The translations under genes were made by a program, and so were the position numbers. The notes beneath the pieces are model-generated. The model was not told the origin of the DNA. It did no database searches and worked only from the letters and a program-made list of their open reading frames with translations. Shown piece after piece: positions 55,229 to 64,000 of a stretch of 64,000 nt of DNA (its first letter is position 1; each line of letters starts with the position of its first letter). The DNA comes from Chloroflexi bacterium HGW-Chloroflexi-3 (GTDB lineage: Bacteria > Chloroflexota > Anaerolineae > Anaerolineales > Anaerolineaceae): assembly GCA_002842045.1 (NCBI GenBank), contig PHBX01000016.1, positions 62,001-126,000 on the forward strand. Reading direction: 5' to 3'.

Positions 55229-56410
55229 TTAATTTTTCAGACAAATTAAGCCTTTTAAGTATGCACCCTCCGGAAAATTAAGGCTGATGGGATGATCAGG
55301 TCCTTGATTCAACTTTTCTAATATTGTGGCAAAAGCTCCAGCATCCAATGCTGCATCCGACACAATTTTCTGAAATAATCCTTCATTCAATCCACCTGAA
55401 CACGAAAAAGTTACCAAAATACCACCAGGATTGAGCAATTTGATTCCGAGTAGATTAATATCTTTATATGCCCTTGCAGCTTTTTCTACATGAGCTGCCG
55501 TTGGGGCAAATTTGGGAGGATCAAGGATCACCACATCAAATTTTTGATTTTGATCTCTCATTTTTCTCAAAAGCTGGAATGCATCTCCTTCTATCCATTC
55601 ATGCCCAGCGTCGGTGAATCCATTTAATATATGGTTCCTTTTTGCCAGATCTAGAGCTTCTTTGCTACTATCCAAAGAAACAACTTTCTTTGCGTTATTT
55701 CCAGCAGCATAGATACTGAATCCACCTGTGAATGAAAAAACGTTCAATACATCCTTTTCCATACAATAATCAGCCACAATACGACGATTTATTCTCTGAT
55801 CAAGATAAAAACCGGTTTTCTGGCTGTTCTCCAGGTCAACAATAAATTTGTGTCCTCCTTCCTTTATCAGAATTTCATGGGGTATTTTCCCAGATATTGG
55901 TCCTGTTCGTTCCTTTAGTCCTTCGATTTTTCTAACGTCCAGATCAGAACGTTCATAAATATTACTGAGACCAGTGATTTTCTTTAAAGCATCCACGATG
56001 GTATTTCTATGATACTCCGATCCGCTGGATAGAATTTGGACAACCAGCACATCATTGTATTGATCAACAATTAAACCTGGGATTTGATCAGATTCAGCGT
56101 GTATCAGTCTCCAGGCGGAATCATCATATTTAGTCATTGAATGTGAGCGTCGTTTGATCGAAACATCAATCCTTTTTTCAAAAAAGGTTTGATCAATTTC
56201 TTCATTGTCAAAAGACCACATTCTTACGCGAATTTGAGAATAAGGGCTGAAAGCACCGATACCGAGGAAATTCTTTTTTGAATCAAATACCTGAACAGAA
56301 GATCCATTTTCAGGATCGCCCATTACTGTATCAATCGCCCCTGAAAAAATCCATGGATGATGGCGTATGACTGCTTTTTCCTTTCCTGGTTTGAGAAAAA
56401 TCTTGTTCAT
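55229..56410 (-). CDS. rlmI: RlmI-type 23S rRNA (cytosine-C5) methyltransferase
   Basis: 393 residues: PUA domain at the N-terminus (KPGKEKAVIRHHPWIFSGAID), a linker, then a Rossmann methyltransferase with VLNVFSFTGGFSIYAAGNNAKKVVSLD, EGDAFQLLRK and the VVILDPPKFAPT motif. FSCSGGLNEGLF supplies the catalytic Cys. The layout and length match RlmI (m5C1962). The start overlaps the ligA stop by 4 nt. Confidence 0.85.
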   Translation of the reverse strand: MNKIFLKPGKEKAVIRHHPWIFSGAIDTVMGDPENGSSVQVFDSKKNFLGIGAFSPYSQIRVRMWSFDNEEIDQTFFEKRIDVSIKRRSHSMTKYDDSAWRLIHAESDQIPGLIVDQYNDVLVVQILSSGSEYHRNTIVDALKKITGLSNIYERSDLDVRKIEGLKERTGPISGKIPHEILIKEGGHKFIVDLENSQKTGFYLDQRINRRIVADYCMEKDVLNVFSFTGGFSIYAAGNNAKKVVSLDSSKEALDLAKRNHILNGFTDAGHEWIEGDAFQLLRKMRDQNQKFDVVILDPPKFAPTAAHVEKAARAYKDINLLGIKLLNPGGILVTFSCSGGLNEGLFQKIVSDAALDAGAFATILEKLNQGPDHPISLNFPEGAYLKGLICLKN

Positions 56411-58437
56411 GTTAAATTTGCCATTTTAATAAACTCTTCTTCATTGAGGATTTTGATTCCCAATTCTCTTGCTTTATCAAATTTTGACCCGGGACTTTCA
56501 CCAACCAATACAAAATTTGTATTTTTACTGACACTACTGGAGGTTTTTCCCCCAAGAGATTCAATCACTTCTTTGATTTCAGTTCTCGAGAAATGTTCCA
56601 AAGCACCAGTAACAACGAAAACTTTTCCATCAAATGGCATTTCTTTCTCAATTGTTTTTTCACTCTTTTTAACCTGTGACCAAACTCCTACTTCTTTTAG
56701 CTTCGATAATATTTGTTTGTTTCTGTTCTGATTGAACCATTCAACAATCTGATTAGCGATAGTAGGTCCAATTCCTTCAATTGTTAACAACTCATCCATT
56801 GAAGCGTCAGATAACTCATCCAAATTGGTATAACTTTTTGCCAATTCAGACGCCATAACTTCTCCGACACCATTAATGCCAAGGGCTGTTATCAACCTGT
56901 TTAATGGTCTTTGTTTTGAACTCTCAATGGCTTCAAGCAAATTTTCGGCTTTTTTCTTTCCAAAACCTTCCAGGTTAATTAAGGAATCCATTGTCAAATG
57001 ATAAATATCGGCAACATCTCCCAGTAGTTTTTCTTCCACAAGTTGTTCCACAATCTTGATACCCATTCCAACAATGTCCATAGCGGATCTTGAGACAAAA
57101 TATTCAAGATTTCGAACCAATTGTGCAGGACAGGCTGCATTCATACAATACCAGGCTACTTCGCCACTTGTTTGTTCGATATGACTACCACATGCCGGAC
57201 AGTTTTCAGGTATGATAAATGGCTTCTCGCTGCCATCCCTCGCATCGACGACAGGACCGATTACATAAGGGATTACATCTCCAGCGCGTTTGATAAAGAT
57301 CCTGTCACCTATACGAATATCTTTTTCAAATATATAGTCAAAATTATGTAAAGTTGCCTGTCTCACCACAACTCCACCAACTTCAACTGGCTCTAAAATG
57401 GCATAGGGTGTCAAGACTCCAGTACGGCCAACATTCACCCCGATATCAACAAGCATAGTCACTTCTTCTCTGGCTGGAAATTTTAATGCGATCGACCCTC
57501 TTGGATCTTTGCCAACAAATCCCAGATTTTTATCAAGATCCAGATCATTAATTTTTATGACGATACCATCCACTTCGAAATCAATTTTATCTCTACGGGT
57601 CTGCCAGATTTCAGATACTTTCAAGACTTTCTGAATATCTTCACAGCGTTCTGAATATTCAGAAACTGAAAATCCCAGCAGTTTTAAATATTCAAGTATT
57701 TCCCATTGTGTTTTGGGTACATCGCCGCTGCTGGATAGTATGTTGTAGGCATATAATCTTAATGGCCTCTTCGCTGTAATGGTCGGATCTAATTGTCGTA
57801 AAGAACCAGCAGCAGTATTCCTCGGATTTAGATAGGCTTTTTCTCCACTTTCAATAATTTTCTTATTCAGCAAACCAAAATCTGACAGAGTAATAAACAC
57901 TTCGCCACGTACAACCAGATAATCTGGAACTTGAATGTTGGTTCCACCCACAGGGATTCGTAAAGGGATTGTTCGAATGGTACGGATGTTACTGGTGATG
58001 TCTTCTCCAATCTCACCGTTTCCGCGTGTAGCTCCTTTAACAAATATTCCATTTTGATAATGTAAAACGACAGTTAATCCATCAATTTTTGGTTCAACGA
58101 CAAATTGAGCGTTCGCAACGGCAGAATTAATTTTTATTAATCGTTCGCGCCAGGCAATCACATCTTCCTGATCAAAGGCATTTGCCAGGCTTAATACAGG
58201 AAGAGGGTGTTCAACTTTTTCAAATTTTGATAAGGGAATTGTCCCAGCCCGTTGGGTGGGAGAATCCGAGGTGATCCATTCAGGATGAAGTGTTTCTATC
58301 TCTCGTAATGCTACTAACATTTTATCGAACTGAGCATCACTGATAACCGGTTTATCGAGTACATGGTAACGATAATTATGAAAATCGATTTCTTCTTTAA
58401 GTTTTTCATATTTTTCTTTTGAAAACTCGTTGCTCAT
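56407..58437 (-). CDS. ligA: NAD-dependent DNA ligase
   Basis: 676 residues. The adenylation domain has Lys117 in VVEPKIDG; then come the OB fold, a four-Cys zinc finger (CPACGSHIEQTSGEVAWYC ... ACPAQ), HhH repeats (LEGFGKKKAENLL, INGVGEVMASELA, IEGIGPTIANQIV) and a BRCT domain at the C-terminus. Essential replication ligase. Cotranscribed with rlmI. Confidence 0.97.
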   Translation of the reverse strand: MSNEFSKEKYEKLKEEIDFHNYRYHVLDKPVISDAQFDKMLVALREIETLHPEWITSDSPTQRAGTIPLSKFEKVEHPLPVLSLANAFDQEDVIAWRERLIKINSAVANAQFVVEPKIDGLTVVLHYQNGIFVKGATRGNGEIGEDITSNIRTIRTIPLRIPVGGTNIQVPDYLVVRGEVFITLSDFGLLNKKIIESGEKAYLNPRNTAAGSLRQLDPTITAKRPLRLYAYNILSSSGDVPKTQWEILEYLKLLGFSVSEYSERCEDIQKVLKVSEIWQTRRDKIDFEVDGIVIKINDLDLDKNLGFVGKDPRGSIALKFPAREEVTMLVDIGVNVGRTGVLTPYAILEPVEVGGVVVRQATLHNFDYIFEKDIRIGDRIFIKRAGDVIPYVIGPVVDARDGSEKPFIIPENCPACGSHIEQTSGEVAWYCMNAACPAQLVRNLEYFVSRSAMDIVGMGIKIVEQLVEEKLLGDVADIYHLTMDSLINLEGFGKKKAENLLEAIESSKQRPLNRLITALGINGVGEVMASELAKSYTNLDELSDASMDELLTIEGIGPTIANQIVEWFNQNRNKQILSKLKEVGVWSQVKKSEKTIEKEMPFDGKVFVVTGALEHFSRTEIKEVIESLGGKTSSSVSKNTNFVLVGESPGSKFDKARELGIKILNEEEFIKMANLT

Positions 58438-58586
58438 ATGCCACTCCGTTTCGATTCTTGGTTACATTTATATAATCAGATATTACATTCTAAATTAAAA
58501 TTTTTTGATAAAATAATTCTAGTACAAAACGGTCAATAATTTTTTTCCACTTAACTAATTTTTCCAAATAAATTTCGGAGGTTCTC

Positions 58587-58943
58587 ATGAAAATCATCGC
58601 GTATCTTGCTTCAGGTATTCTGATTCTATTTGGAGTTTTATTTATATTGAGTGCATTCAGTCCGCAAGGACAGGTGGGAAATTTGTTGGTTGGTGCAATT
58701 CTTTGTATTATTGCATTTGGAATTATTTTCTTTGTAACCCGAAAAAAGAAAGTTGAGTCCAATACCACCAATGTTACCCTCAATGTCGATCTTCCAGGAA
58801 ATGTATCTCTTGAATCACTGAAATGCCAACAATGTGGAGGGATTTTGACAAAGGACTCAATTTCGTTAGTAAATGGAGCACCAATGGTCTCCTGCCCTTA
58901 CTGCAACACAACGTACCAATTAACAGAAGAACCAAAATGGTAG
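58587..58943 (+). CDS. Small membrane protein with a C-terminal zinc ribbon
   Basis: 118 residues: two membrane helices (about 4-24, 33-52; YLASGILILFGVLFIL and LLVGAILCIIAFGIIFFV), a Lys-rich stop and a soluble C-terminal zinc ribbon (CQQCGG ... CPYCNTTY). GGAGG lies 6 nt before the ATG. First gene of the five-gene run leading to the radical SAM proteins; 24 nt before the DUF2207-like gene. Not recognised as a named family. Confidence 0.8.
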   Translation: MKIIAYLASGILILFGVLFILSAFSPQGQVGNLLVGAILCIIAFGIIFFVTRKKKVESNTTNVTLNVDLPGNVSLESLKCQQCGGILTKDSISLVNGAPMVSCPYCNTTYQLTEEPKW

Positions 58944-58967
58944 CCTTCAGGATTTATGGAGATTAAT

Positions 58968-60659
58968 ATGATTAGAAAAATGAAATTATTCAGTATTTTA
59001 TTAATCCTGTTGCTGTTGGCAGGTAATTCTGGTGTCGCTCATGCACAGAATTATTATTTTGCGGTCGAAAAGCAAACAATGGATGTCTTTGTAAATGAAG
59101 ACGGGTCTCTTTCAATTGAGTACTATTTTGATCTGGCAAATCAACCTGGTGCACACCCAATCGATATTGTCGATATTGGTCTACCGAACAACAATTATAT
59201 TTTGGATAGTATCTCAGCAGATATAAATGGGGTACCAGTTAAAAGTATTGAAAGGTCGGATTATATTGACATTGGTATTATGGTTGATCTGGGAAATCAG
59301 GCGATTCAACCTGGCCAAAGAGGTACCCTGCATGTTTTTGTCGGTACGATTAACAAATCCTTGTATCCATCTGAAGTAGAAGCAGATGAAGACTATGCCA
59401 GCTTTGAAATTTCTCCTACCTGGTTTGGGTCTCAATATGTAACCGGTTCCACAGACCTAACAGTAACACTTTACTTACCAATTGGATTAACCGAAAACGA
59501 ACCTCGTTATCACACCCCCCGGGGTTGGACTGGAGATTCAGCACCTGTCAGTGGCTTTGATAATATGGGAGGGATCTACTATACATGGAGTAACTCCAAT
59601 GCCAATGCGTACACACAATATACTTTTGGTGCCAGTTTTCCTGCCCGATTAGTGCCAGAAACCCAAATTGTAAAAGCACCTGCGATTACATTCGATACTG
59701 ACGCTATTTGTCCCGCATTGATATGCCTGAGTATGTTTGCATTCTTTGTATTGACAATTTATTCTGCCACCATTGGTGCAAAAAAGCGTAAACTCAAATA
59801 TCTACCCCCAAAAATATCAGTTGAAGGTCATGGTATCAAAAGAGGGTTAACAGCTGTTGAAGCCGCGATTTTAATGGAGCAACCCATGGATCGTGTTCTG
59901 ATGATGGTCCTTTTCTCCATCTTGAAAAAAGGAGCAGCAGAAGTAATCACTCGTGATCCTTTAAAAATCAAAGCAACAATACCAAAACCAGAAGGATTAC
60001 AACCTTACGAAGAAGAATTCTTAATCGCAATGCAAAAAGAAAAGAAGGAACAAAGGACGGGACTCCAGACGATGATCATCGACCTGGTAAACACAGTCTC
60101 TAAAAAGATGAAAGGATTCAGTCGGAAAGAATCAATTGCTTTTTATAAAGACATCATGGAAAAAGCATGGAATCAGGTGGAAACTGCACAGACACCAGAA
60201 GTTAAATCCGAAAAATTTGATGAGAATATGGATTGGACGATGCTGGACAAGAATTTCGACGGTAGAACAAAAGAATCGTTCGGATCAGGTCCTGTTTTTA
60301 TCCCCACCTGGTGGTGGCGTTATGACCCGATGGTCAGACCAACGACTTCAAGTACTCCAACTTTTGGTAAAGTGGATGCTTCTCCCATGCCAGCTGGATC
60401 AGGAAAAACAACTATCAATCTACCCAGTTTACCTGGAGCAGACTTTGCCGCTTCAATTACAAATGGTGTTCAATCTTTCGCATCGGGAGTTGTTGGAGAT
60501 CTAACCAACTTCACCAGTGGTGTGACAAATAAGACCAATCCAATTCCTAAAACTACTTCATCTTCAGGTAGATCATCCAGTGGTGGTGGTGGAAGTTCCT
60601 GTGCTTGTGCATGCGCCTGTGCAGGTTGTGCCTGTGCCTGTGCTGGAGGAGGACGCTAA
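58968..60659 (+). CDS. DUF2207-like membrane protein with Cys-Ala tail, possible modified substrate
   Basis: 563 residues. Signal peptide (about 1-27, LLILLLLAGNSGVAHA), an extracellular beta domain of about 220 residues (VFVNEDGSLSIEYYFDL, as in DUF2207), one membrane segment (about 248-270, ALICLSMFAFFVLTIY) and a cytoplasmic domain. The C-terminus is low-complexity: Ser/Gly then four CA pairs, G, three CA pairs and GGGR, so seven Cys in the last 19 residues. Codons for Cys and Ala vary, so it is kept by selection. The stop overlaps the radical SAM start (TAATG). I chose ATG 58968 after GGAG; the frame opens at 58956. Confidence 0.85.
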   Translation: MIRKMKLFSILLILLLLAGNSGVAHAQNYYFAVEKQTMDVFVNEDGSLSIEYYFDLANQPGAHPIDIVDIGLPNNNYILDSISADINGVPVKSIERSDYIDIGIMVDLGNQAIQPGQRGTLHVFVGTINKSLYPSEVEADEDYASFEISPTWFGSQYVTGSTDLTVTLYLPIGLTENEPRYHTPRGWTGDSAPVSGFDNMGGIYYTWSNSNANAYTQYTFGASFPARLVPETQIVKAPAITFDTDAICPALICLSMFAFFVLTIYSATIGAKKRKLKYLPPKISVEGHGIKRGLTAVEAAILMEQPMDRVLMMVLFSILKKGAAEVITRDPLKIKATIPKPEGLQPYEEEFLIAMQKEKKEQRTGLQTMIIDLVNTVSKKMKGFSRKESIAFYKDIMEKAWNQVETAQTPEVKSEKFDENMDWTMLDKNFDGRTKESFGSGPVFIPTWWWRYDPMVRPTTSSTPTFGKVDASPMPAGSGKTTINLPSLPGADFAASITNGVQSFASGVVGDLTNFTSGVTNKTNPIPKTTSSSGRSSSGGGGSSCACACACAGCACACAGGGR

Positions 60660-61984
60660 TGTCTTTTCCTTTCTGGCAAAAACCATTGGTGAGGAAAAAT
60701 TCTCCCAAATTACCAACAACTGGTATCTATCATTTTGAGCAACAAAAAGATCATAGCAAGAATCGAATTCACTTACGTGTGGAAAATGATGGTAACGGAT
60801 TGTTATTGGTTAATGCCGCCAGAGCTTATCACCTCAATCCAAGTGCAACTGCTATGGCATATTGGAAATTATCAGAATATACAGAAAATGAGATACTGAA
60901 TTCATTAACCAATCATTTTGAAATCGAGGACAATCAACTGATTCCTGAGGCTAAATCTTTTTTGGCACAAATGGATGTCCTTACTGATCCTGATGAAAGC
61001 TGCCCATTATGTCAATTGGATCTGGACATGGACCTACCATTCTCGCACACCCCAAGTGCACCGTATCGGATGGATCTTGCTTTGACATATCAATGCAATA
61101 ATGATTGCACACATTGTTATAATGCCCGTTCACGCAATTTTCCTTCCTTAACTGAAAACGACTGGTATAAAGTGATCGATAAAATTTGGAAATTGAGTAT
61201 TCCGCATATTGTTTTTACAGGTGGAGAACCAACTCTTTGTGAATATTTACCGGATCTCATTCAATACGCCGAAAACAAAGGGATAATTACCGGGATTAAC
61301 ACAAATGGTCGCAAATTAGCAAATGAAAGCTTCCTTACCCAACTTGTAGTTGCAGGTCTGGATCACATACAAATCACATTGGAGTCTTCGAACCCACATA
61401 TTCACGATCAGATGGTGAATTTTCCAGGTGCCTGGGAAGAAACAGTGTCTGGAATAAAAAATGTGCTTCAAAAAGAAGTCTACATGATGACCAATACAAC
61501 AATGTTGAAAACAAATTACATAGAAATTCCACAGACACTCGATTTTTTGGCTGAATTAGGTGTTCCCACGGTAGGATTAAATGCATTGATTTATTCAGGC
61601 AAAGGCAAAGACGTTGGCACAGGCTTATCTGAAACACAACTTTCTCCTTTATTGGAAATTGCCAAAGAAAAAACCATCATGAACAACCAGAAATTAATCT
61701 GGTATACCCCGACTCATTATTGTCGCTTTAATCCCATTACCCATGACCTGGGTGTAAAAGGTTGTTCTGCAGCCTTGTACAATATGTGCATTGAACCAAA
61801 TGGGGATGTTCTTCCCTGTCAATCTTATTATTATCCGTTGGGAAATATTCTCAAGAATTCATGGAATTCCATCTGGAATCATGAATTATCGTTACAACTT
61901 CGAGAAAGAAAATCTCTTCCACAAAAATGTAATCAGTGTGAACTTATTCAGGAATGTGGTGGAGGATGTCCACTTTCAAATTAA
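60659..61984 (+). CDS. Radical SAM/SPASM protein with N-terminal PqqD-like domain
   Basis: 441 residues. The first ~110 resemble PqqD-type RiPP recognition elements (NGLLLVNAARAYHLNPSATAMAYWKLSEYTENEILNSLTNHFEI). Then CPLC, the radical SAM motif C146-x3-C150-x2-C153 (QCNNDCTHC), GGEP at 188-191, and a C-terminal SPASM domain (GCSAALYNMCIEPNGDVLPC ... CNQCELIQECGGGC). SPASM enzymes of this layout modify peptides, e.g. by thioether or C-C bonds. The start overlaps the previous stop by 1 nt, with its ribosome site in the codons of the tail. The likely target is that tail; this is inference. Confidence 0.9.
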   Translation: MSFPFWQKPLVRKNSPKLPTTGIYHFEQQKDHSKNRIHLRVENDGNGLLLVNAARAYHLNPSATAMAYWKLSEYTENEILNSLTNHFEIEDNQLIPEAKSFLAQMDVLTDPDESCPLCQLDLDMDLPFSHTPSAPYRMDLALTYQCNNDCTHCYNARSRNFPSLTENDWYKVIDKIWKLSIPHIVFTGGEPTLCEYLPDLIQYAENKGIITGINTNGRKLANESFLTQLVVAGLDHIQITLESSNPHIHDQMVNFPGAWEETVSGIKNVLQKEVYMMTNTTMLKTNYIEIPQTLDFLAELGVPTVGLNALIYSGKGKDVGTGLSETQLSPLLEIAKEKTIMNNQKLIWYTPTHYCRFNPITHDLGVKGCSAALYNMCIEPNGDVLPCQSYYYPLGNILKNSWNSIWNHELSLQLRERKSLPQKCNQCELIQECGGGCPLSN

Positions 61985-62024
61985 TGATCATGAATATTAA
62001 TTTTCCTGATCAATGGAGGAAATT

Positions 62025-63203
62025 ATGAGCAACATTGTCAAACAATTGAAATCGATTTTTTTTGATAGAGCACAAGTTCTACCACCTGGTTTGTATAATT
62101 ATCAAGCCCCACAGGATAACGATTATCAATATAGGCTTCATTTACGGATTGAACCTGGCGGAGAAGGTTTGTTGATCATAAATGCAAGCACTGTTCTTCA
62201 CCTCAATCAAACTGCAACTGAATATGCATACCACTTAATCCAACAAACCCCTCAGCCAGAAGTCATCGAATCTATCATCAAACGCTATCAAATCACTTAC
62301 TCAGATGCCACCAAGGATTTTGAAAATTTCATGTCCCGAATTGATACACTTATCAATACTCCAGATTTAGATCCGGTAACTTATCTGGATTTCGATCGAT
62401 CTACACCATATATCGATTTCCCGGTTGCTCCTTATCGATTGGATTGTGCATTGACATATAAATTAAGGAATAAGGATGATTTTGGTTTATCACCTAATGA
62501 GCGTGTCAAACGAGAATTAGACTTTGATGAATGGAAATTAATTCTCGAAAAAGCCTGGTCAAATGGAATTCCTCATGTGATTTTTACAGGTGGAGAACCT
62601 ACATTAAGACCGGATTTAATTGAAATCATTATCCTGGCTGAAGAATTTGGGATGGTAACCGGATTATCAACAGATGGTCTAAAGCTGTCAGAAAATGAAT
62701 ATCTGGAACAATTATTAAACTCCGGATTGGATCATTTATTAGTTACATTTGAACCTGAAAATGAGCAATCTTGGAAGGCTCTCCGAGAAATTATCCCTCA
62801 GGATATTCATACAACAGTCCACTTAACCATCGAAAAATCAACCGTGGAAGATTACATTACGATAATGGATGAATTCAAACAAATTGGTGTTGAAAACATT
62901 TCATTAAGTTTTAATAATCCCGGTCTCGAAAATCTTGTTATTGAATTACGTAACAAAGCTGCTGAATATGGCTTTAATTTGGACTGGGATTTACCAGTTC
63001 CTTATTCTCAATTCAATCCTGTATATGCAGAAATTGATTCAGTGGGAACCATTCCAGATGGTGCCGGGAAAGCCTGGTTATACCTGGAACCAGATGGTGA
63101 TACATTACCCGCCCAAGGGATCAATAAACCTCTAGGAAATTTCCTGACAGATTCATGGGAATGGATATGGTCGAACGCAAAAATATTGAATAAAAATCTA
63201 TGA
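62025..63203 (+). CDS. Radical SAM paralogue without cluster cysteines (probable pseudoenzyme)
   Basis: 392 residues, clearly related to the preceding protein. It shares the PqqD-like N-terminus (EGLLIINASTVLHLNQTATEYAYHLIQ), PYRLDCALTY, FTGGEPT and LEPDGDTLPAQGINKPLGNFL. The three cluster Cys are replaced by Leu147, Asp151 and Gly154, and the SPASM Cys are gone; the protein stops near the middle of the SPASM region. The frame is intact and well conserved otherwise, so it is kept as a non-catalytic partner. The ATG at 62025 has GGAGG before it. It overlaps the methyltransferase by 4 nt. Confidence 0.85.
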   Translation: MSNIVKQLKSIFFDRAQVLPPGLYNYQAPQDNDYQYRLHLRIEPGGEGLLIINASTVLHLNQTATEYAYHLIQQTPQPEVIESIIKRYQITYSDATKDFENFMSRIDTLINTPDLDPVTYLDFDRSTPYIDFPVAPYRLDCALTYKLRNKDDFGLSPNERVKRELDFDEWKLILEKAWSNGIPHVIFTGGEPTLRPDLIEIIILAEEFGMVTGLSTDGLKLSENEYLEQLLNSGLDHLLVTFEPENEQSWKALREIIPQDIHTTVHLTIEKSTVEDYITIMDEFKQIGVENISLSFNNPGLENLVIELRNKAAEYGFNLDWDLPVPYSQFNPVYAEIDSVGTIPDGAGKAWLYLEPDGDTLPAQGINKPLGNFLTDSWEWIWSNAKILNKNL

Positions 63204-63946
63204 TTGATTATCAATTCTGGTCTTCACGCTATAAACAACAGGCATCCTGGACCAGAGAAACGAGAAATTTCATCATTAACCAAATTTCACTTCCTCCTCA
63301 ATCCAATATATTGGAAGTTGGTTGTGGTACTTCTGCTATTCTGGATGAATTTTCAAAATCAAACCAGATCGCTTTTGGTGTGGATATTGATCTGCAAATT
63401 CTCAAATACAGCAAACAAAATTCACTAAAAGCAAGACTAATCAACGGGGATGGATTGTCACTTCCAATCAAAGATGATTATTTTGATCTTTGTTTTTGTC
63501 ATTATTTGCTGCTTTGGATCAACGATCCAGAAATAGTTATAAAAGAAATGTCCAGGGTGACAAAAAAATCAGGTTGGATTTGTTGTTTCGCTGAACCAGA
63601 TTATCTATCCAGAATTGACGATCCTCCTCCCCTGGATAAATTAGGGCAGATGCAAAATTCATCTCTCTCAAATCAGGGTGTCAATCTATCAACAGGACGA
63701 AATATTTCATATTGGTTGATGCAAACCAGGTTATCCAATATTCATTGGGGGATTTTCGGTTCACACCAGAAGGTTGAAAGCAATATTATCAATGCTGATT
63801 CTGAATGGGCTACCATCCAGTGTGATCTTGAAAAACTGTACACAGTGGAAGAAATTCTTAACTATAAAGAAATCGAAGACAACGCACGAACTCAGGGAAT
63901 TCGAATTCTATTCATACCTACATTTTATGCCTATGCGCAAAAATAA
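63200..63946 (+). CDS. Class I SAM-dependent methyltransferase
   Basis: 248 residues with the UbiE-like Rossmann fold: motif I LEVGCGTSA, the acidic VDIDLQI, GDGLSLPIKDDYFD and the post-I VTKKSGWICCF. It overlaps the pseudo-radical SAM gene by 4 nt (ATGA), so it belongs to the same operon and might methylate the same target, which is inferred. A full protein is present; the remaining 54 nt to the window end hold nothing recognisable. Confidence 0.85.
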   Translation: MIDYQFWSSRYKQQASWTRETRNFIINQISLPPQSNILEVGCGTSAILDEFSKSNQIAFGVDIDLQILKYSKQNSLKARLINGDGLSLPIKDDYFDLCFCHYLLLWINDPEIVIKEMSRVTKKSGWICCFAEPDYLSRIDDPPPLDKLGQMQNSSLSNQGVNLSTGRNISYWLMQTRLSNIHWGIFGSHQKVESNIINADSEWATIQCDLEKLYTVEEILNYKEIEDNARTQGIRILFIPTFYAYAQK

Positions 63947-64000
63947 TTCTAACCCATCAATGGCTTTTTACCCTAAATAATCCAAAAGGTTGTCAAATTT

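Noticed and set aside
54645..55230. Genomic island at ssrA
   Set aside because: tmRNA genes are common integration sites, but there is no integrase and no repeat of the 3' end in the window; both flanks are core genes.

Overview
The window looks like chromosomal DNA of an AT-rich member of the Chloroflexota, probably Anaerolineae. This is an inference from gene content, not from a marker gene. Supporting signs are the joined radical SAM/DUF2344 pair, a NuoCD fusion, a fused gamma-alpha 2-oxoacid:ferredoxin oxidoreductase, an aldehyde:ferredoxin oxidoreductase, Rex, and secreted Thr/Pro-repeat proteins ending in an IPVTG sorting signal. Core genes dominate. I see no transposase, integrase, prophage or CRISPR array.

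Layout. 1-3.7 kb (minus): lon (runs off the left edge) and folC. 3.8-9.2 kb (plus): DUF503, an atypical SDR, radical SAM + DUF2344, a zinc-ribbon TrmH-type methyltransferase, FmdB, and an SDR resembling 3-ketodihydrosphingosine reductase. 9.2-14.8 kb: ctaA, then argF-rocD, pyk and a sulfurtransferase. 14.9-18.6 kb (minus): a GntR/FCD regulator followed by korA-korB, with a clear promoter and a palindrome at the start site. 18.6-25.3 kb (minus): a seven-gene run nuoB-nuoCD-nuoI-CxxC protein-mrp-ricT-M20 peptidase, divergent from a SufR-like regulator. 26-31 kb: a LOG-family gene, glmS with a glmS ribozyme in its leader, and an aldehyde:ferredoxin oxidoreductase. 31-36 kb: radical SAM, a HypE-like protein, tRNA-Arg(CCG), a zinc peptidase, rex, mreB. 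36-44 kb (minus): the F1 part of ATP synthase (atpA-G-D-C, no Fo genes, no atpH), and yebC-ruvC-TrmH-ruvA. Between ruvA and atpA lies a possible 48-codon gene with its own promoter and terminator.

Two regions stand out. (1) 44-49 kb is a sortase locus: a secreted sortase-like protein, two paralogous Thr/Pro-repeat wall proteins with IPVTG signals, an orphan OmpR-type response regulator and a membrane sortase. Three copies of one structured RNA, each ending in an intrinsic terminator, lie in the leaders: one before the first wall-protein gene, and two in tandem before the response regulator-wall protein operon. The copies show compensatory changes in helices. I could not match the RNA to a riboswitch class I know. 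(2) 58.6-63.9 kb is a five-gene operon: a small membrane zinc-ribbon protein, a DUF2207-like membrane protein with a Cys-Ala tail (seven Cys in the last 19 residues), a radical SAM/SPASM protein with a PqqD-like N-terminal domain, a paralogue of it that has lost all three cluster cysteines, and a methyltransferase. It looks like a peptide-maturation system acting on the tail of a membrane protein.

Other content: an AttEFGH-like ABC exporter set (50-54.6 kb), tRNA-Val(TAC), the tmRNA gene ssrA, an RlmI-type methyltransferase and ligA. The metabolism suggested is fermentative or facultatively anaerobic: ferredoxin-linked oxidoreductases and Rex, but also complex I subunits and heme A synthase. 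All functions are read from sequence; no database search was possible.
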